The notes under the pieces are model-generated. The model was not told the DNA's origin and made no database searches. It saw only the letters and a program-made list of their open reading frames with translations. Made by a program: the position numbers and the translations under genes. A stretch of 64,000 nt of DNA from Rhizobium sp. NFR07 (lineage in GTDB: Bacteria > Pseudomonadota > Alphaproteobacteria > Rhizobiales > Rhizobiaceae): the NCBI RefSeq assembly GCF_900111905.1, contig NZ_FOKM01000001.1:310001-374000 (forward strand). Direction: 5' to 3'. Of the stretch, positions 42,955 to 52,037 are shown piece by piece. Position 1 is the first letter of the stretch; each line of letters starts with the position of its first letter.

Positions 42955-43743
42955 TTACTTGGTCAGGAAGGTGAGGCCGAGGGTCGCCTCGACGATGGCC
43001 ATGACGCCGACGGTGACGAGCATCAGGAGCACGGACACGGAGGCGATGGTCGGGTCGAAGAACTGTTCCATATGGGCCAAGATCTGGATCGGCAGGGTGG
43101 AAATGCCGGGGCCGGTCAGGAAGACCGAGATCGACACGTCATTGATCGAGGTGATGAAGGCGAGGATGAAGGCGGCAATGACGCCGGCGCGGATATTCGG
43201 CAGCACCACGGTCATGAAGGTCTTCCAGGGCGGGCAGCCGAGGCTGATCGCGGCTTCCTCGACGGAAAAGTCGAAGGAGGCGAGGGAGGCGCCCACAACG
43301 CGTACCGAATAGGGCAGAACCAGCAGTGCATGGCCGATGATCAGGCTCGGATAGATCGGCAGACCAAGCCCGATGGTGATCGATTTCAGCAGCGAGAAGC
43401 CGAAGACGATTTCCGGCACGAGGATCGGCAGGACGAAGAGGGTGCCGAGCCATTTCGGCAGGCCGACGCGGTAGCGGTTCAGCGCATAGGCCGCCGGGAT
43501 GCCGATCAGGAGCGAGAGCGCGGTGCCCAATATTGCCACCTGGAAACTGGTGATCGCCGTGTTGCGGAAGGCCGAGATTTCGAAAATGTTGGCGAACCAG
43601 TGCAGCGTCAGTCCCTGCGGCGGGAAGGTCAGGTATGTCGTGTCGCTGAGCGACGCACCGACGATGATCACGAGCGGTGCCAGCAGGAACAGGAAGACGA
43701 GGATGGCGAAGGCGCCGAGAAGCGGGTGGATACGGGCTGCCAT
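42955..43743 (-). CDS. ABC importer permease (PotC-like), second system
   Basis: A 262-residue inner-membrane permease with six helices, beginning MAARIHPLLGAFAILVFLFLLAPLVIIVGASLS, and the EAA loop EEAAISLGCPPWKTFMTVVLPNIRAGVI. Start ATG 43743 is five bases before the stop of the preceding permease gene; the longer open frame overlaps that gene and is rejected. Confidence 0.93.
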   Translation of the reverse strand: MAARIHPLLGAFAILVFLFLLAPLVIIVGASLSDTTYLTFPPQGLTLHWFANIFEISAFRNTAITSFQVAILGTALSLLIGIPAAYALNRYRVGLPKWLGTLFVLPILVPEIVFGFSLLKSITIGLGLPIYPSLIIGHALLVLPYSVRVVGASLASFDFSVEEAAISLGCPPWKTFMTVVLPNIRAGVIAAFILAFITSINDVSISVFLTGPGISTLPIQILAHMEQFFDPTIASVSVLLMLVTVGVMAIVEATLGLTFLTK

Positions 43744-43748
43744 CTGAC

Positions 43749-44573
43749 TTACACCGCCATCGGGTTGAGGCGCCGCGCCATGCGGCTCATGATCGAGACG
43801 ACGGCGATGGTGATTACCACCATGATCGCCGCGATGGTTGAGGCGCCGACCCAGTCGAAAGTGACCATGGCGCGCTGGTAGAGCAGCGTTCCCATCATCA
43901 TCATCTGCTCGCCGCCGAGAAGCTGGGGCGTCGCGTAGGACGTGAAGCTGCCGGTGAAGACCAACACCGCGCCGACGATCAGACCGGGCATCGCAAGCGG
44001 CAGGATGACCTGGAAGAAGGTGGCGATCGGTTTCGCGCCGAGCGAGGCGGAGGCTTCCACCACATCGCGCGGGATGCCTTCGAGCACGCCTGTCAGCGTC
44101 AGGATCATCAGCGGCACGAAGAGATAGACCATCGCGACGATGACCGAGCCTTCGGTATAGAGCATCGACAGCGGCTCCGAGATGATGCCGAGCGACATCA
44201 GCGAACTGTTGAGGATGCCGTTCTTGCCGAGAATGATCAGCCACGCGAAGGAGCGGACGACGACGCCCGTCAGCAGCGGGAAGACGGCAGCGATAATGGC
44301 GATCGACTTCAGCCGGCCGGGCATCTGGGCGATCACATAGGCGGTGAGAAAGCCGATGACGAGCGAGATCGCTGTGGTGATCAGTGCGATCCGCAGGGTT
44401 CGATAGAGGATATTGGTGCGAAATCCGCTGTTGAAGAAGGCCTGATAGGTGGAGAAGACGCCCTTAGGCTCGCCGAAGGTGGTGGCGATGGTGGCGAGCA
44501 CGGGAATGACCAGAAGAGCGACGACGAGGATCGTCGCCGGCATCGTCAGTCCCCATTTGGCGAGCTTGTTCAT
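43749..44573 (-). CDS. ABC importer permease (PotB-like), second system
   Basis: A 274-residue inner-membrane permease with six helices (MPATILVVALLVIPVLATI, ALITTAISLVIGFLTAYVI and others) and the EAA loop EASASLGAKPIATFFQVILPLAMPGLIV. It follows the binding-protein gene by 70 bases and forms a heterodimer with the permease encoded next. Confidence 0.93.
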   Translation of the reverse strand: MNKLAKWGLTMPATILVVALLVIPVLATIATTFGEPKGVFSTYQAFFNSGFRTNILYRTLRIALITTAISLVIGFLTAYVIAQMPGRLKSIAIIAAVFPLLTGVVVRSFAWLIILGKNGILNSSLMSLGIISEPLSMLYTEGSVIVAMVYLFVPLMILTLTGVLEGIPRDVVEASASLGAKPIATFFQVILPLAMPGLIVGAVLVFTGSFTSYATPQLLGGEQMMMMGTLLYQRAMVTFDWVGASTIAAIMVVITIAVVSIMSRMARRLNPMAV

Positions 44574-44643
44574 GGATATTCTCTCAGACGGGAAGCGCCG
44601 CGGATCGGCGGCGCGTCGAGATCAATAACGAGGCTATTGTCGC

Positions 44644-45684
44644 TTACTGCGCGAAAAGCTCATTCCACTGGTCGATCCAGTCGGTCTTGACCTCGTTCAT
44701 CTTGGCGTAGTCGATGAGAGCAAGGCTTCCGACCTGCTCGGCGCCGTAAGTCCACATTTTGGCCTGTTCCGGCGTGAGCTCGACCTTGGTATTGATCGGC
44801 GCGTCGACGCCCTGCTCGGCTTCCTTCTGCTGGACTTCCTTCGACAGCACAAAGTTGATGAACTGGTAGGCCAACCCGACGTTTTCCGAGCCCTTCGGGA
44901 TATTGACGGTGTTCAGCGTCGCGATATCGCCATCCGAAAGCTTCGCCCAGGTCATGGTCGGTACGGCGGCCTGCATCGAGGCGAGGGTGAAGTCCTGAGC
45001 GAGCGCGACGCGGACTTCGCCGGTCGAGATGAGGTTCACCAGCTCGGAGCCGGTATTGTAGTTCTTGACGACATTCGGCTTCAGTTCCTCGATCGCCGAG
45101 AACGCGCCCTCGCTGTCCTCATAAGCGTCGGAACCGGCATGCTTGCCGGCCTGCAGCACGACCATCGGGCCGGCCGTCGTCGTAATGCCCGGCAGCGAGA
45201 TCGACTTTTCAAGATCGGCACGCCACAGATCACCCCAGGAGGTGATCGGCGGCTCGACCTTGGCCGAGTCATAGACGATGCCGACGCGGCCGATCGTGTA
45301 GGCCGGGCCGAACTTGCCCTGCGGCTGGCGGCCGAGCTCGTATATTTCCGACAGGTTGGGGATCTTGGCCGGATCGATTTCCAGGAACTGGCCCTGCTCG
45401 ATACCCTGCTGGGAGAAGCTGTCGGAAAGATAGATGACGTCGACGCCCTTGCCGTCGCGCAGGCGCAGCTTGTTCAGGCGGTCGGCATTGTTGCCGGTCT
45501 CGAAGACCACATCGCAGCCGCATATCTTCTTGAATGGCTCGATGATGTTGGCATTCATCTTCTCGCCGTTATAGCCCCACCACGAGATGGTCAGCGTCTT
45601 CGACTGGGCGCTGGCTGTGGCGGAACCTACGAGCGAGGCGACGACGGCGAAAGCCGAGACGCGGAGAAGACGAGAGACGTTCAC
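44644..45684 (-). CDS. ABC importer substrate-binding protein (PotD-like), second system
   Basis: A 346-residue periplasmic protein starting with GTG 45684, which places the signal peptide MNVSRLLRVSAFAVVASLVGSATASA at the N-terminus. The mature part opens KTLTISWWGYNGEKMNANIIEPFKK, close to family 1 polyamine/iron-type binding proteins. An unusual internal Cys pair is present (ICGCDVVF). The ligand is unknown. It diverges from the adenine-deaminase-like gene, so a purine or related base is a reasonable guess but not shown. Confidence 0.9.
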   Translation of the reverse strand: MNVSRLLRVSAFAVVASLVGSATASAQSKTLTISWWGYNGEKMNANIIEPFKKICGCDVVFETGNNADRLNKLRLRDGKGVDVIYLSDSFSQQGIEQGQFLEIDPAKIPNLSEIYELGRQPQGKFGPAYTIGRVGIVYDSAKVEPPITSWGDLWRADLEKSISLPGITTTAGPMVVLQAGKHAGSDAYEDSEGAFSAIEELKPNVVKNYNTGSELVNLISTGEVRVALAQDFTLASMQAAVPTMTWAKLSDGDIATLNTVNIPKGSENVGLAYQFINFVLSKEVQQKEAEQGVDAPINTKVELTPEQAKMWTYGAEQVGSLALIDYAKMNEVKTDWIDQWNELFAQ

Positions 45685-45878
45685 GGGACGACGACCTTTC
45701 GGAAAACCGGTTGACCGGGATACCCCCGGACTTTTGGGGGCAATTCTATTTTTTGTGCCGCCCGCCTGCAAGCCTGTTTACTGGGCAGTCCACGGTTTTG
45801 GCGGTAACGGACAGGGGCGGCGCGGTTTACACCGCTGGTCGGCGAGACTAGGTTCCCGCCGAAATCAAGGGACCCTTC
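45685..45878. promoter_or_regulatory. Divergent promoter region with a leader hairpin
   Basis: The 194 bases between the divergent importer and deaminase-like genes contain CCCCC (45723-45727) and GGGGG (45736-45740) around an eight-base loop, beside a T-rich stretch at 45749-45754. In the minus-strand leader it could be a regulatory stem. No known riboswitch pattern was recognised. Promoter boxes could not be fixed. Confidence 0.4.
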
Positions 45879-47756
45879 ATGACCTATGCCGCAACCGCAC
45901 TTCCCGACGATCTGCTGATCAACGCCGCCGACGAGGTGGCAATACGGCAGGACCTGGTGCTGACCGCGCTCGGCAAACGCCCTGCCGACCGTCTGTTGCG
46001 CGTCGGCAAGCTGCTCGACGTGCATAGCAGGACATGGCTCGACGACCAGGAGATCGTCATCAAGGGGCGACGCATCGCCTATGTCGGCCCGGCCGGCTCC
46101 TATACGGGCGAGGTGGTAGAACGTGTACACGAACCCGATCTATGGGCTGTCCCGGGCTTCGGCGAGGCGCACAAGCATATCGAGAGCTCTCATCTCACGC
46201 CGGAACACGAAGCAGCGCTCGTCATGCCCCATGGCGTGACATGGATCTGCGAGGCGAGCCACGAATTCTCCAACGTCAACGGCGCGAAGAACCTGGAGTT
46301 CTGGCTGACGGCGCGGCGTGCCGGCTCGCCAATGAAGATCTTTCCGCTGCCGGGCTCGGCCGTGCCGCCGACCGCCTATGAATGGGGCGGCGGACATTTC
46401 GGCTATGACGAGCAGAAGCGGTTCCTCTCCGAAAGCCTGATGGTGGCGGGGCTGGACGAGGTGATGGACTGGCCGTCGATCACCGATCCGGCAAACCCGT
46501 CCTATGATCGTCTGTGGGGCATGATCGGCGCGACTTTCGAACAGCGTGGCGTGGTGGAAGGCCATGGCGCGGGCCTGCGCGATATCGCCTCGATCAATGC
46601 CTTTGCCGCGGCCGGTCTTGCCTCCGATCACGAAGGGTGGTTCCTGGAAGAGGTATGGGACAAGCTCCGGCATGGCCTGTTCATCGAGCTCCGGCCCCAT
46701 TCGCTGCCCGAAGTCATCGGCGGGCTGATCGAGAAGGGGCTTTCCGACTGGTCGCAGGTTGCCTTCGTCACCGACGACCGCAGCGCCTCCGACACGCTGA
46801 AGATGGGTGCGACCGACTACAACGTGCGGCTTGCGATCGAGAACGGCCTTTCGCCGGAAATCGCCATCCAATGCGTCACCATCAATCCGGCACGGCATAT
46901 GCGCCTGACGCCCTGGGTCGGTTCGATCGCGCCCGGCCGGTTCGCCGACATCGTTCTTCTCGGCGACGTGCAGAAACTGTCGATCGCCAAGGTGTGGGCG
47001 GACGGGAAACCTGCTTCGGAAGGGAAGGCATTCATCGGGTCTCTGCCGAAGATCGGCTGGCCGGACTGGGCGACCAAGACGGTGACGATAGAGCGCGAAG
47101 TCACGGCGGAGGATTTCCGCATTGCCGCGCCGGAGGGTCGTGAGACGGTGCAAGCGGCACTGCTGCGCCCCTTCCACTGGTCGGACGACTTTATCACCAT
47201 GGAATTGCCCGTGGTCGATGGCGCGGCCCAGCGTGATCATGACCGGAATGTCACCAAATTCTCGATCGTCGACCGGTTTTCCGGCGAGGCGAAGGTTTCG
47301 AAAATGTTCTGGCTCGGCACCGGGCCGCGCACGCCGGACACGGCGCTCGGCTCGACGCTCGGCCACGACAAACACAATATCTGGGTCGTCGGGTCCTCCG
47401 ACGAAGCCATGGCGATGGTTGCCAACGAATTGAAGGCGCAGCAGGGCGGCTGGGTCCTGGTTTCCGGTGGCAAGGTGATTGCCCGCGTCCATTATGAGGT
47501 GGGCGGGCTGATGACGGCAAGGAGCGCCGAGGCGCTCGATGCCGAGATGCAGGCGCTCTACAAGGCGGGCGAGACCATCGACTGGATGTACGAGCCCACG
47601 TTTTCGCCGCGCTGGTGGCCGGGTTTTCCGGAGCGGCTTTCATTCGCGACGCTGACCTGCTCGCCCTGGCGCTGGGTTCTCGTCGCACCGTCCGAGCGCG
47701 CGCCGGAAGGTTTCGTCAACGTCCTGACCGGCGCGACCCATCCCGTGGTCTGGTAG
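45879..47756 (+). CDS. ade: Adenine-deaminase-like amidohydrolase
   Basis: A 625-residue enzyme of the bacterial adenine deaminase family (adenine to hypoxanthine plus ammonia, binuclear metal site). The first metal motif is GEAHKHIESS (His98, His100, Glu102), where the usual form is DAHVHIESS. Others are ALVMPHGVTWICEASHE, GHGAGL, ASDHE, FVTDDRSASD, the amidohydrolase tail VTINPARHMRL...GSIAPGRFADIVLL, and the C-terminal adenine-deaminase domain with GSTLGHDKHNIWVVGSS and GGLMTA. AAGGG lies seven bases before the ATG. The variant motifs leave open a different base or amidine as substrate. Confidence 0.88.
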   Translation: MTYAATALPDDLLINAADEVAIRQDLVLTALGKRPADRLLRVGKLLDVHSRTWLDDQEIVIKGRRIAYVGPAGSYTGEVVERVHEPDLWAVPGFGEAHKHIESSHLTPEHEAALVMPHGVTWICEASHEFSNVNGAKNLEFWLTARRAGSPMKIFPLPGSAVPPTAYEWGGGHFGYDEQKRFLSESLMVAGLDEVMDWPSITDPANPSYDRLWGMIGATFEQRGVVEGHGAGLRDIASINAFAAAGLASDHEGWFLEEVWDKLRHGLFIELRPHSLPEVIGGLIEKGLSDWSQVAFVTDDRSASDTLKMGATDYNVRLAIENGLSPEIAIQCVTINPARHMRLTPWVGSIAPGRFADIVLLGDVQKLSIAKVWADGKPASEGKAFIGSLPKIGWPDWATKTVTIEREVTAEDFRIAAPEGRETVQAALLRPFHWSDDFITMELPVVDGAAQRDHDRNVTKFSIVDRFSGEAKVSKMFWLGTGPRTPDTALGSTLGHDKHNIWVVGSSDEAMAMVANELKAQQGGWVLVSGGKVIARVHYEVGGLMTARSAEALDAEMQALYKAGETIDWMYEPTFSPRWWPGFPERLSFATLTCSPWRWVLVAPSERAPEGFVNVLTGATHPVVW

Positions 47757-47782
47757 CGGCCAATCTTTTTTACGAAAGGCGC

Positions 47783-47813
47783 TTGCACCTCTAGTGACTA
47801 GAGGTCCTAGAAG
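47783..47813 (+). promoter_or_regulatory. MerR-family (CadR/ZntR-type) promoter
   Basis: A -35 box TTGCAC (47783-47788) and a -10 box TAGAAG (47808-47813) are separated by 19 bases, the elongated spacer typical of MerR-activated promoters. The spacer is filled by the perfect dyad ACCTCTAGTGACTAGAGGT (47787-47805). Metal-bound regulator would untwist it and switch on the P-type ATPase gene. No merR-like gene lies next to it. Confidence 0.85.
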
Positions 47814-47843
47814 GGTCACTCGATGCAAAAGGCGGAGAGTGAC

Positions 47844-50138
47844 ATGGCAGACGGAACCACCCATCAGGCGCGCTACAAGGTCGGCGGCATGGATTGCGCC
47901 AGCTGCGCGACCAAGATCGACACGGCCGTACGGCGCATGCCGGGCGTCGAGGATGTCTCCGTTTCGGTCGCGGCCGGCACGATGACGGTCAGCCATGACG
48001 ACCGCGTTGATCTTGCCGCCATGGAGAAGAAAGTCTCCGGCCTCGGCTATTCGCTGCGGGTGCTCGGTAAGAAAGGGCAGGGCGCGGCTGTCCTATCCCT
48101 TTCGGCTCAGCTGGACACCTCCCTTGCAGCAGGGGAGATCGGCAAGCCGCACGAACACGGTCCAGACTGCAATCACTCCCACGACGGCGGGCACGACCAT
48201 GAGCATCACAGTGGCGGGCATGATCATTCCACACCCGCGGAGAACGAGATGGAGGGGCTGCACGGCCATGATCATGGACCGATGGATGGGCCGTGGTGGG
48301 CTTCGAAGAAGGGGCGGCTGACCATTCTGGTCGGGCTGGCGCTGGCGGTAGCCTACGGCCTCGGGCATCTCATCCGGGCCTATGAGACCTACATCTTCAC
48401 CGCGGCGATGCTGATCGGCCTCGTGCCGATCGCCCGCCGGGCGATCATGGCGGCTTTTGCCGGCACGCCTTTCTCGATCGAAATGCTGATGACGATCGCC
48501 GCTGTCGGAGCGGTGATAATCAATGCCTCGGAAGAGGCTGCAGCCGTCGTCTTCCTGTTCCTCGTCGGCGAATTGCTGGAAGGGGTGGCGGCCGGCAAGG
48601 CGCGTTCGAGCATCCAGAGCCTGACTGCGCTCGTCCCGAAGACCGCGCTTGTGGAAGAGAACGGCAAGACGAGGGAGGTCCAGGCGGAAAACCTGGCCGT
48701 CGGTTCTGTCATTCTCGTGCGGCCTGGCGACCGGATTTCGGCGGATGGGATTATCATTGCAGGCGACAGTGCGATCGACGAGGCGCCGGTGACGGGCGAA
48801 AGCACGCCGGTTTCCAAGGGCGAAGGCGACCAGGTTTTTGCCGGCACCATAAACGGCGCCGCCGCCCTACGCGTCCGCGTCACGGCTGCGGCCGAGGACA
48901 ACACGATCGCCCGCGTCGTGCGGCTGGTGGAGGAAGCGCAGGAGAAGAAGGCGCCGACGGAGCGCTTCATCGATCGTTTTTCCCGCTATTATACGCCGGG
49001 CGTGGTCGCAGTGGCGGCGCTGGTCGCCATCCTGCCGCCGTTGGTCGCTGGAGGCGCGTGGGACGAATGGGTTTATAAGGGTCTCGCGATCCTGCTGATC
49101 GGCTGCCCTTGCGCGCTGGTCATCTCGACCCCCGCCGCAATCGCCGCGTCGCTATCCTCCGGTGCCCGCCGTGGCCTGCTGCTGAAGGGCGGAGCCGTGC
49201 TGGAAACACTCGGCAAGCTGACGGCCGTGGCGCTCGACAAGACCGGAACGCTGACATCGGGCAAGCCGCAGGTGACGGACGTGATCGCCTTCGGCCGCGA
49301 TGCCGACGACGTGCTGCGCCTGTCCGCCGCCCTGGAGACCGGTTCCAACCATCCGCTGGCGCAGGCGATCCTTGCCAGGGCGGCGGAATACGAGCTCGTT
49401 CCGGCCGCAAGCGAGGCCAAGGCTCTGGGCGGCAAGGGCGTAACGGCGATCGTCGAGGGCGAGGAGATCTTTCTCGGCTCGCCTAAGGCTGCGGCCGAAC
49501 GCGTGGCGCTTCCGATGGCCCATGCACGCCGCATCACCGGGCTCAACGACGAAGGCAAGACCGTCTCCGTGCTGGTCGTCGGAAAGGCGCTGGCAGGTGC
49601 GATCGCCATGCGCGACGAACCGCGTCCCGATGCGAAGGCAGGCCTCCGGGCTCTCGCCGATCTGGGCGTGAAGACTGTGATGCTGACCGGCGACAACGCC
49701 CGAACGGCGGCGGCAATAGGCAAGGATCTCGGTATCGAGGTCCGTGCCGAGCTGATGCCGGAAGACAAGCAGAGGATCGTTGGCGATCTGCAGCGCGAAG
49801 GTTTTGTCGTCGGCAAGGTGGGCGACGGCATCAACGACGCGCCGGCGCTGGCGGCGGCCGATATCGGTATCGCCATGGGCGGCGGCACCGACGTGGCTCT
49901 GGAAACAGCGGATGCTGCCGTGCTGCATGGCCGCGTCGCCGATATCGCGGCGATGATCGACCTGTCGAAACGGACGATGCGCAACATCTGGCAGAACATC
50001 ACCATTGCTCTGGGGCTGAAGGCGGTCTTCCTCGTGACCACGATCATAGGCGTCACCGGGTTGTGGCCCGCGATCCTGGCCGACACCGGTGCCACCGTGC
50101 TGGTGACGATCAATGCGCTGAGGCTGCTGCGGCGATAG
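47844..50138 (+). CDS. zntA: Heavy-metal P1B-type ATPase (Zn/Cd/Pb efflux)
   Basis: A 764-residue inner-membrane efflux pump. An N-terminal heavy-metal domain has GMDCASC (Cys18, Cys21), then a His-rich segment (CNHSHDGGHDHEHHSGGHDHS) that likely binds zinc. Membrane helices flank the Cys421-Pro-Cys423 transport motif, with TGES upstream and phosphorylated Asp465 in DKTGTLT. HP-locus SNHPLAQAI and GDGINDAPALAAADIGIAMGGGTDVA follow. The CPC motif and GDGINDAPAL fit group IB-2 (Zn2+, Cd2+, Pb2+). An ATG at 47823 exists, but the promoter would start transcription about there; ATG 47844 has GGAGAG before it and is preferred. Confidence 0.93.
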   Translation: MADGTTHQARYKVGGMDCASCATKIDTAVRRMPGVEDVSVSVAAGTMTVSHDDRVDLAAMEKKVSGLGYSLRVLGKKGQGAAVLSLSAQLDTSLAAGEIGKPHEHGPDCNHSHDGGHDHEHHSGGHDHSTPAENEMEGLHGHDHGPMDGPWWASKKGRLTILVGLALAVAYGLGHLIRAYETYIFTAAMLIGLVPIARRAIMAAFAGTPFSIEMLMTIAAVGAVIINASEEAAAVVFLFLVGELLEGVAAGKARSSIQSLTALVPKTALVEENGKTREVQAENLAVGSVILVRPGDRISADGIIIAGDSAIDEAPVTGESTPVSKGEGDQVFAGTINGAAALRVRVTAAAEDNTIARVVRLVEEAQEKKAPTERFIDRFSRYYTPGVVAVAALVAILPPLVAGGAWDEWVYKGLAILLIGCPCALVISTPAAIAASLSSGARRGLLLKGGAVLETLGKLTAVALDKTGTLTSGKPQVTDVIAFGRDADDVLRLSAALETGSNHPLAQAILARAAEYELVPAASEAKALGGKGVTAIVEGEEIFLGSPKAAAERVALPMAHARRITGLNDEGKTVSVLVVGKALAGAIAMRDEPRPDAKAGLRALADLGVKTVMLTGDNARTAAAIGKDLGIEVRAELMPEDKQRIVGDLQREGFVVGKVGDGINDAPALAAADIGIAMGGGTDVALETADAAVLHGRVADIAAMIDLSKRTMRNIWQNITIALGLKAVFLVTTIIGVTGLWPAILADTGATVLVTINALRLLRR

Positions 50139-50147
50139 TTCGAGGCT

Positions 50148-51617
50148 TCAAGCGCTGGCGGCGACGACCGGCTTAAGCCGCGGTCTTGCTGCTGAAGAAG
50201 CGTTGCCCATGCCGTCTGCGATGACAACGCTGCCCCGGCCGAAAGATTTGGCGTGATAGAGGGCGGCATCGGCCGCGCCGATCGCCGCGTCGCAGGTGGT
50301 CTCGGCGCTGCCGACGGACTTGACGCCGAACGAGGCGGCAATGGCAACCTCGCATCTGGACAGACCGATCGTGCGCGACAGGGATTTCGACAGGTCGCGG
50401 CAGGCTTTGTCCGCCTGTTCAACCGTCCTGCCCGGCATGAGAATGGCGAATTCGTCGCCGCCGAGACGGAAGAGACGATCGGCATCTCGCGTGCCGGCCT
50501 GAAGCCGTGACGCGACCACCTTCAAGAGCTCGTCACCCATCGCGTGGCCATGGGTGTCATTGACCGCTTTGAAACCATCGAGATCGAGGCACGCGACGAC
50601 GAGTGGGCCTTTTTCGGCAAGCCTTGCAAAAGTGGGCTGCAGAAGTGAGCGATTGGCGAGGCCAGTCAGGAAATCATGGGTTGCAGCATGACGCATCTGA
50701 CGCTCTCGGGCGACCAGCATGCGTGCGGCGCGGCGGGAGATGCGGAGTGTGAAGAAGCCCGCGGCGAGAAGCGCGATGCCTACCGTAATGATCAGCGGTA
50801 GGGACTGGTAAAGAATGTCGGCGGCCGGCGTCGGCGGACGCCAGGACAGGACTTCGATGTCGCCCGCCGGATCGACGGCGATCTCCACCCGGGCTCTCTC
50901 CGGCGCGACCTGAGTCAGAGGGCTGACGCGTGCGTCGTCGAGCAGAAAACGGGTGCCGAAGAAATCCTGCAGGCTGCCGGTGATCGGCATGGCCGTGATC
51001 AGTATGGGAGCACGATCAACCTTGAGCTTGGCGGTTCCGAAATCGGGTTGGAAGAGGGTCGCAGTCATCAGAACCGCGTCGTCGCCCAGAACCTCGATCC
51101 GGCTGATCTTGACCGGATCCGGAATGCCTTTCGGCGTATGGCCGGCCTCCTTCGAGCGCACTTCGTTCACAAGGACCGAGGCGTCGGCGACAATGGCATC
51201 GGCGCCTCTCTCGAAGAAGCCCCGGCTCTTCACGCTGTCCTCGGTGCGCCAGTAGATCAGCTTGTCACTCTGATCGACGATCGCAACGAAGCGGGTCCTC
51301 GACGTGCCGATGAGCGACGCTCCGATATTGCGATCCGTCCATTCGAAATCAAAGCTGTTGTCGATCTTTGCGATCGACTCGTCCCAGATTGTCCAGGCGG
51401 AGAGCGAGAATTCGAGATCGTTGACCCAAAGCGCGATATTGCGCTGGACGAGCGTCTCCTGCCTTTCGCGCAGCGTGGCATCAACCCGCGCAACTGCATA
51501 ATAGGGGATCGTCGCCATGCCGGCGATGAGGAACGCCAGGGCAATGACGGCGGGGCCGACAAGTCTGAAATGAATGAAGCGCATCGCCGACCGGCTGACC
51601 TTGAAACAGGAACTCAT
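50148..51617 (-). CDS. CHASE4-GGDEF diguanylate cyclase
   Basis: A 489-residue membrane enzyme making cyclic di-GMP. One N-terminal helix (FRLVGPAVIALAFLIAGMATI) and another near 265-290 enclose a CHASE4 sensor domain (RNIALWVNDLEFSLSAWTIWDESI, NIGASLIGTSRTRFVAIVDQ). The catalytic motif is intact as GGDEF at 386-390, with an RxxD inhibitory site (RDAD) five residues before it, so product inhibition is likely. No EAL domain is present. The start may be ATG 51617 or ATG 51584. Cyclic di-GMP commonly controls exopolysaccharide and biofilm, which suits the window's other genes, but no direct link is seen. Confidence 0.93.
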   Translation of the reverse strand: MSSCFKVSRSAMRFIHFRLVGPAVIALAFLIAGMATIPYYAVARVDATLRERQETLVQRNIALWVNDLEFSLSAWTIWDESIAKIDNSFDFEWTDRNIGASLIGTSRTRFVAIVDQSDKLIYWRTEDSVKSRGFFERGADAIVADASVLVNEVRSKEAGHTPKGIPDPVKISRIEVLGDDAVLMTATLFQPDFGTAKLKVDRAPILITAMPITGSLQDFFGTRFLLDDARVSPLTQVAPERARVEIAVDPAGDIEVLSWRPPTPAADILYQSLPLIITVGIALLAAGFFTLRISRRAARMLVARERQMRHAATHDFLTGLANRSLLQPTFARLAEKGPLVVACLDLDGFKAVNDTHGHAMGDELLKVVASRLQAGTRDADRLFRLGGDEFAILMPGRTVEQADKACRDLSKSLSRTIGLSRCEVAIAASFGVKSVGSAETTCDAAIGAADAALYHAKSFGRGSVVIADGMGNASSAARPRLKPVVAASA

Positions 51618-51619
51618 TA

Positions 51620-51631
51620 AGTGCGCGCACT
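51620..51631. promoter_or_regulatory. Perfect palindrome upstream of the diguanylate cyclase
   Basis: AGTGCGCGCACT is an exact 12-base palindrome three bases upstream of the ATG at 51617. If translation begins at 51584 it would lie in the leader. It may be an operator; it could also be a chance GC-rich palindrome. Confidence 0.35.
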
Positions 51632-51723
51632 ATTCGCCCGAGTTCTTACGATGAAGTTATCACCGACGGCTTATGTAAGGCATTAGGTAAATGCGGAATG
51701 ACCATCCAGGCCTGATCGTCACG

Positions 51724-51762
51724 CCGCGCCCTTGGGATCGACCTTGATCCGGGATGGCGCGG
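51724..51762. other. Two-tier inverted repeat
   Basis: CCGCGCC (51724-51730) pairs with GGCGCGG (51756-51762), and inside it GGATC (51735-51739) pairs with GATCC (51746-51750). It lies in the gap between the cyclase gene and the EcfG-type promoter. No T run follows, so it is not a standard terminator. Confidence 0.4.
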
Positions 51763-51786
51763 TGGAAAAGCCGGGAGCCTATTTTT

Positions 51787-51811
51787 GGAACTCTCGACGT
51801 GTCCATGGGTT
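51787..51811 (+). promoter_or_regulatory. EcfG-type general stress promoter
   Basis: GGAAC (51787-51791), a 17-base spacer and GTT (51809-51811) match the alphaproteobacterial general stress sigma factor consensus. The predicted start is about 30 bases before the ATG of the first small stress protein gene. Confidence 0.72.
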
Positions 51812-51846
51812 GGAATAGTGGGAAACCCAAACCAAGGAGGACCCCG

Positions 51847-52026
51847 ATGAGCAGCAGACTTCCCCCAACACCTTCCGAAAATCTGAGCCACAAAGGCTCG
51901 GGTGAGCATGATCATGCCGATGCCCGGCGACCAGCGATGCAGGCCGCCAACGACCCCGGCAAGCAGGGCCAACAGGGCAATAGCAGGATCAATACCACCC
52001 ATCAGGGCCACCAGCAGGATCGATAA
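51847..52026 (+). CDS. Small hydrophilic stress protein (59 residues)
   Basis: A highly polar protein without hydrophobic core, rich in Gln, Asn, His and Gly (for example SHKGSGEHDHADARR, GKQGQQGNSRINTTHQGH). AAGGAGG lies six bases before the ATG. It is probably disordered, like many stress-induced hydrophilic peptides. No family was recognised. It is the first gene under the EcfG-type promoter and lies 11 bases before a similar small gene. Confidence 0.75.
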   Translation: MSSRLPPTPSENLSHKGSGEHDHADARRPAMQAANDPGKQGQQGNSRINTTHQGHQQDR

Positions 52027-52037
52027 GGAGGTTTGCC

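Noticed and set aside
45685..45878. Purine or guanidine riboswitch before the importer or deaminase-like gene
   Set aside because: Only a simple C5/G5 stem is visible; the conserved loop sequences of known purine, xanthine or guanidine riboswitches were not found.
49073..50485. Minus-strand open frame of 470 codons opposite the P-type ATPase
   Set aside because: Antisense to DKTGT- and CPC-bearing sequence; Ser/Arg/Pro-rich translation without domains.
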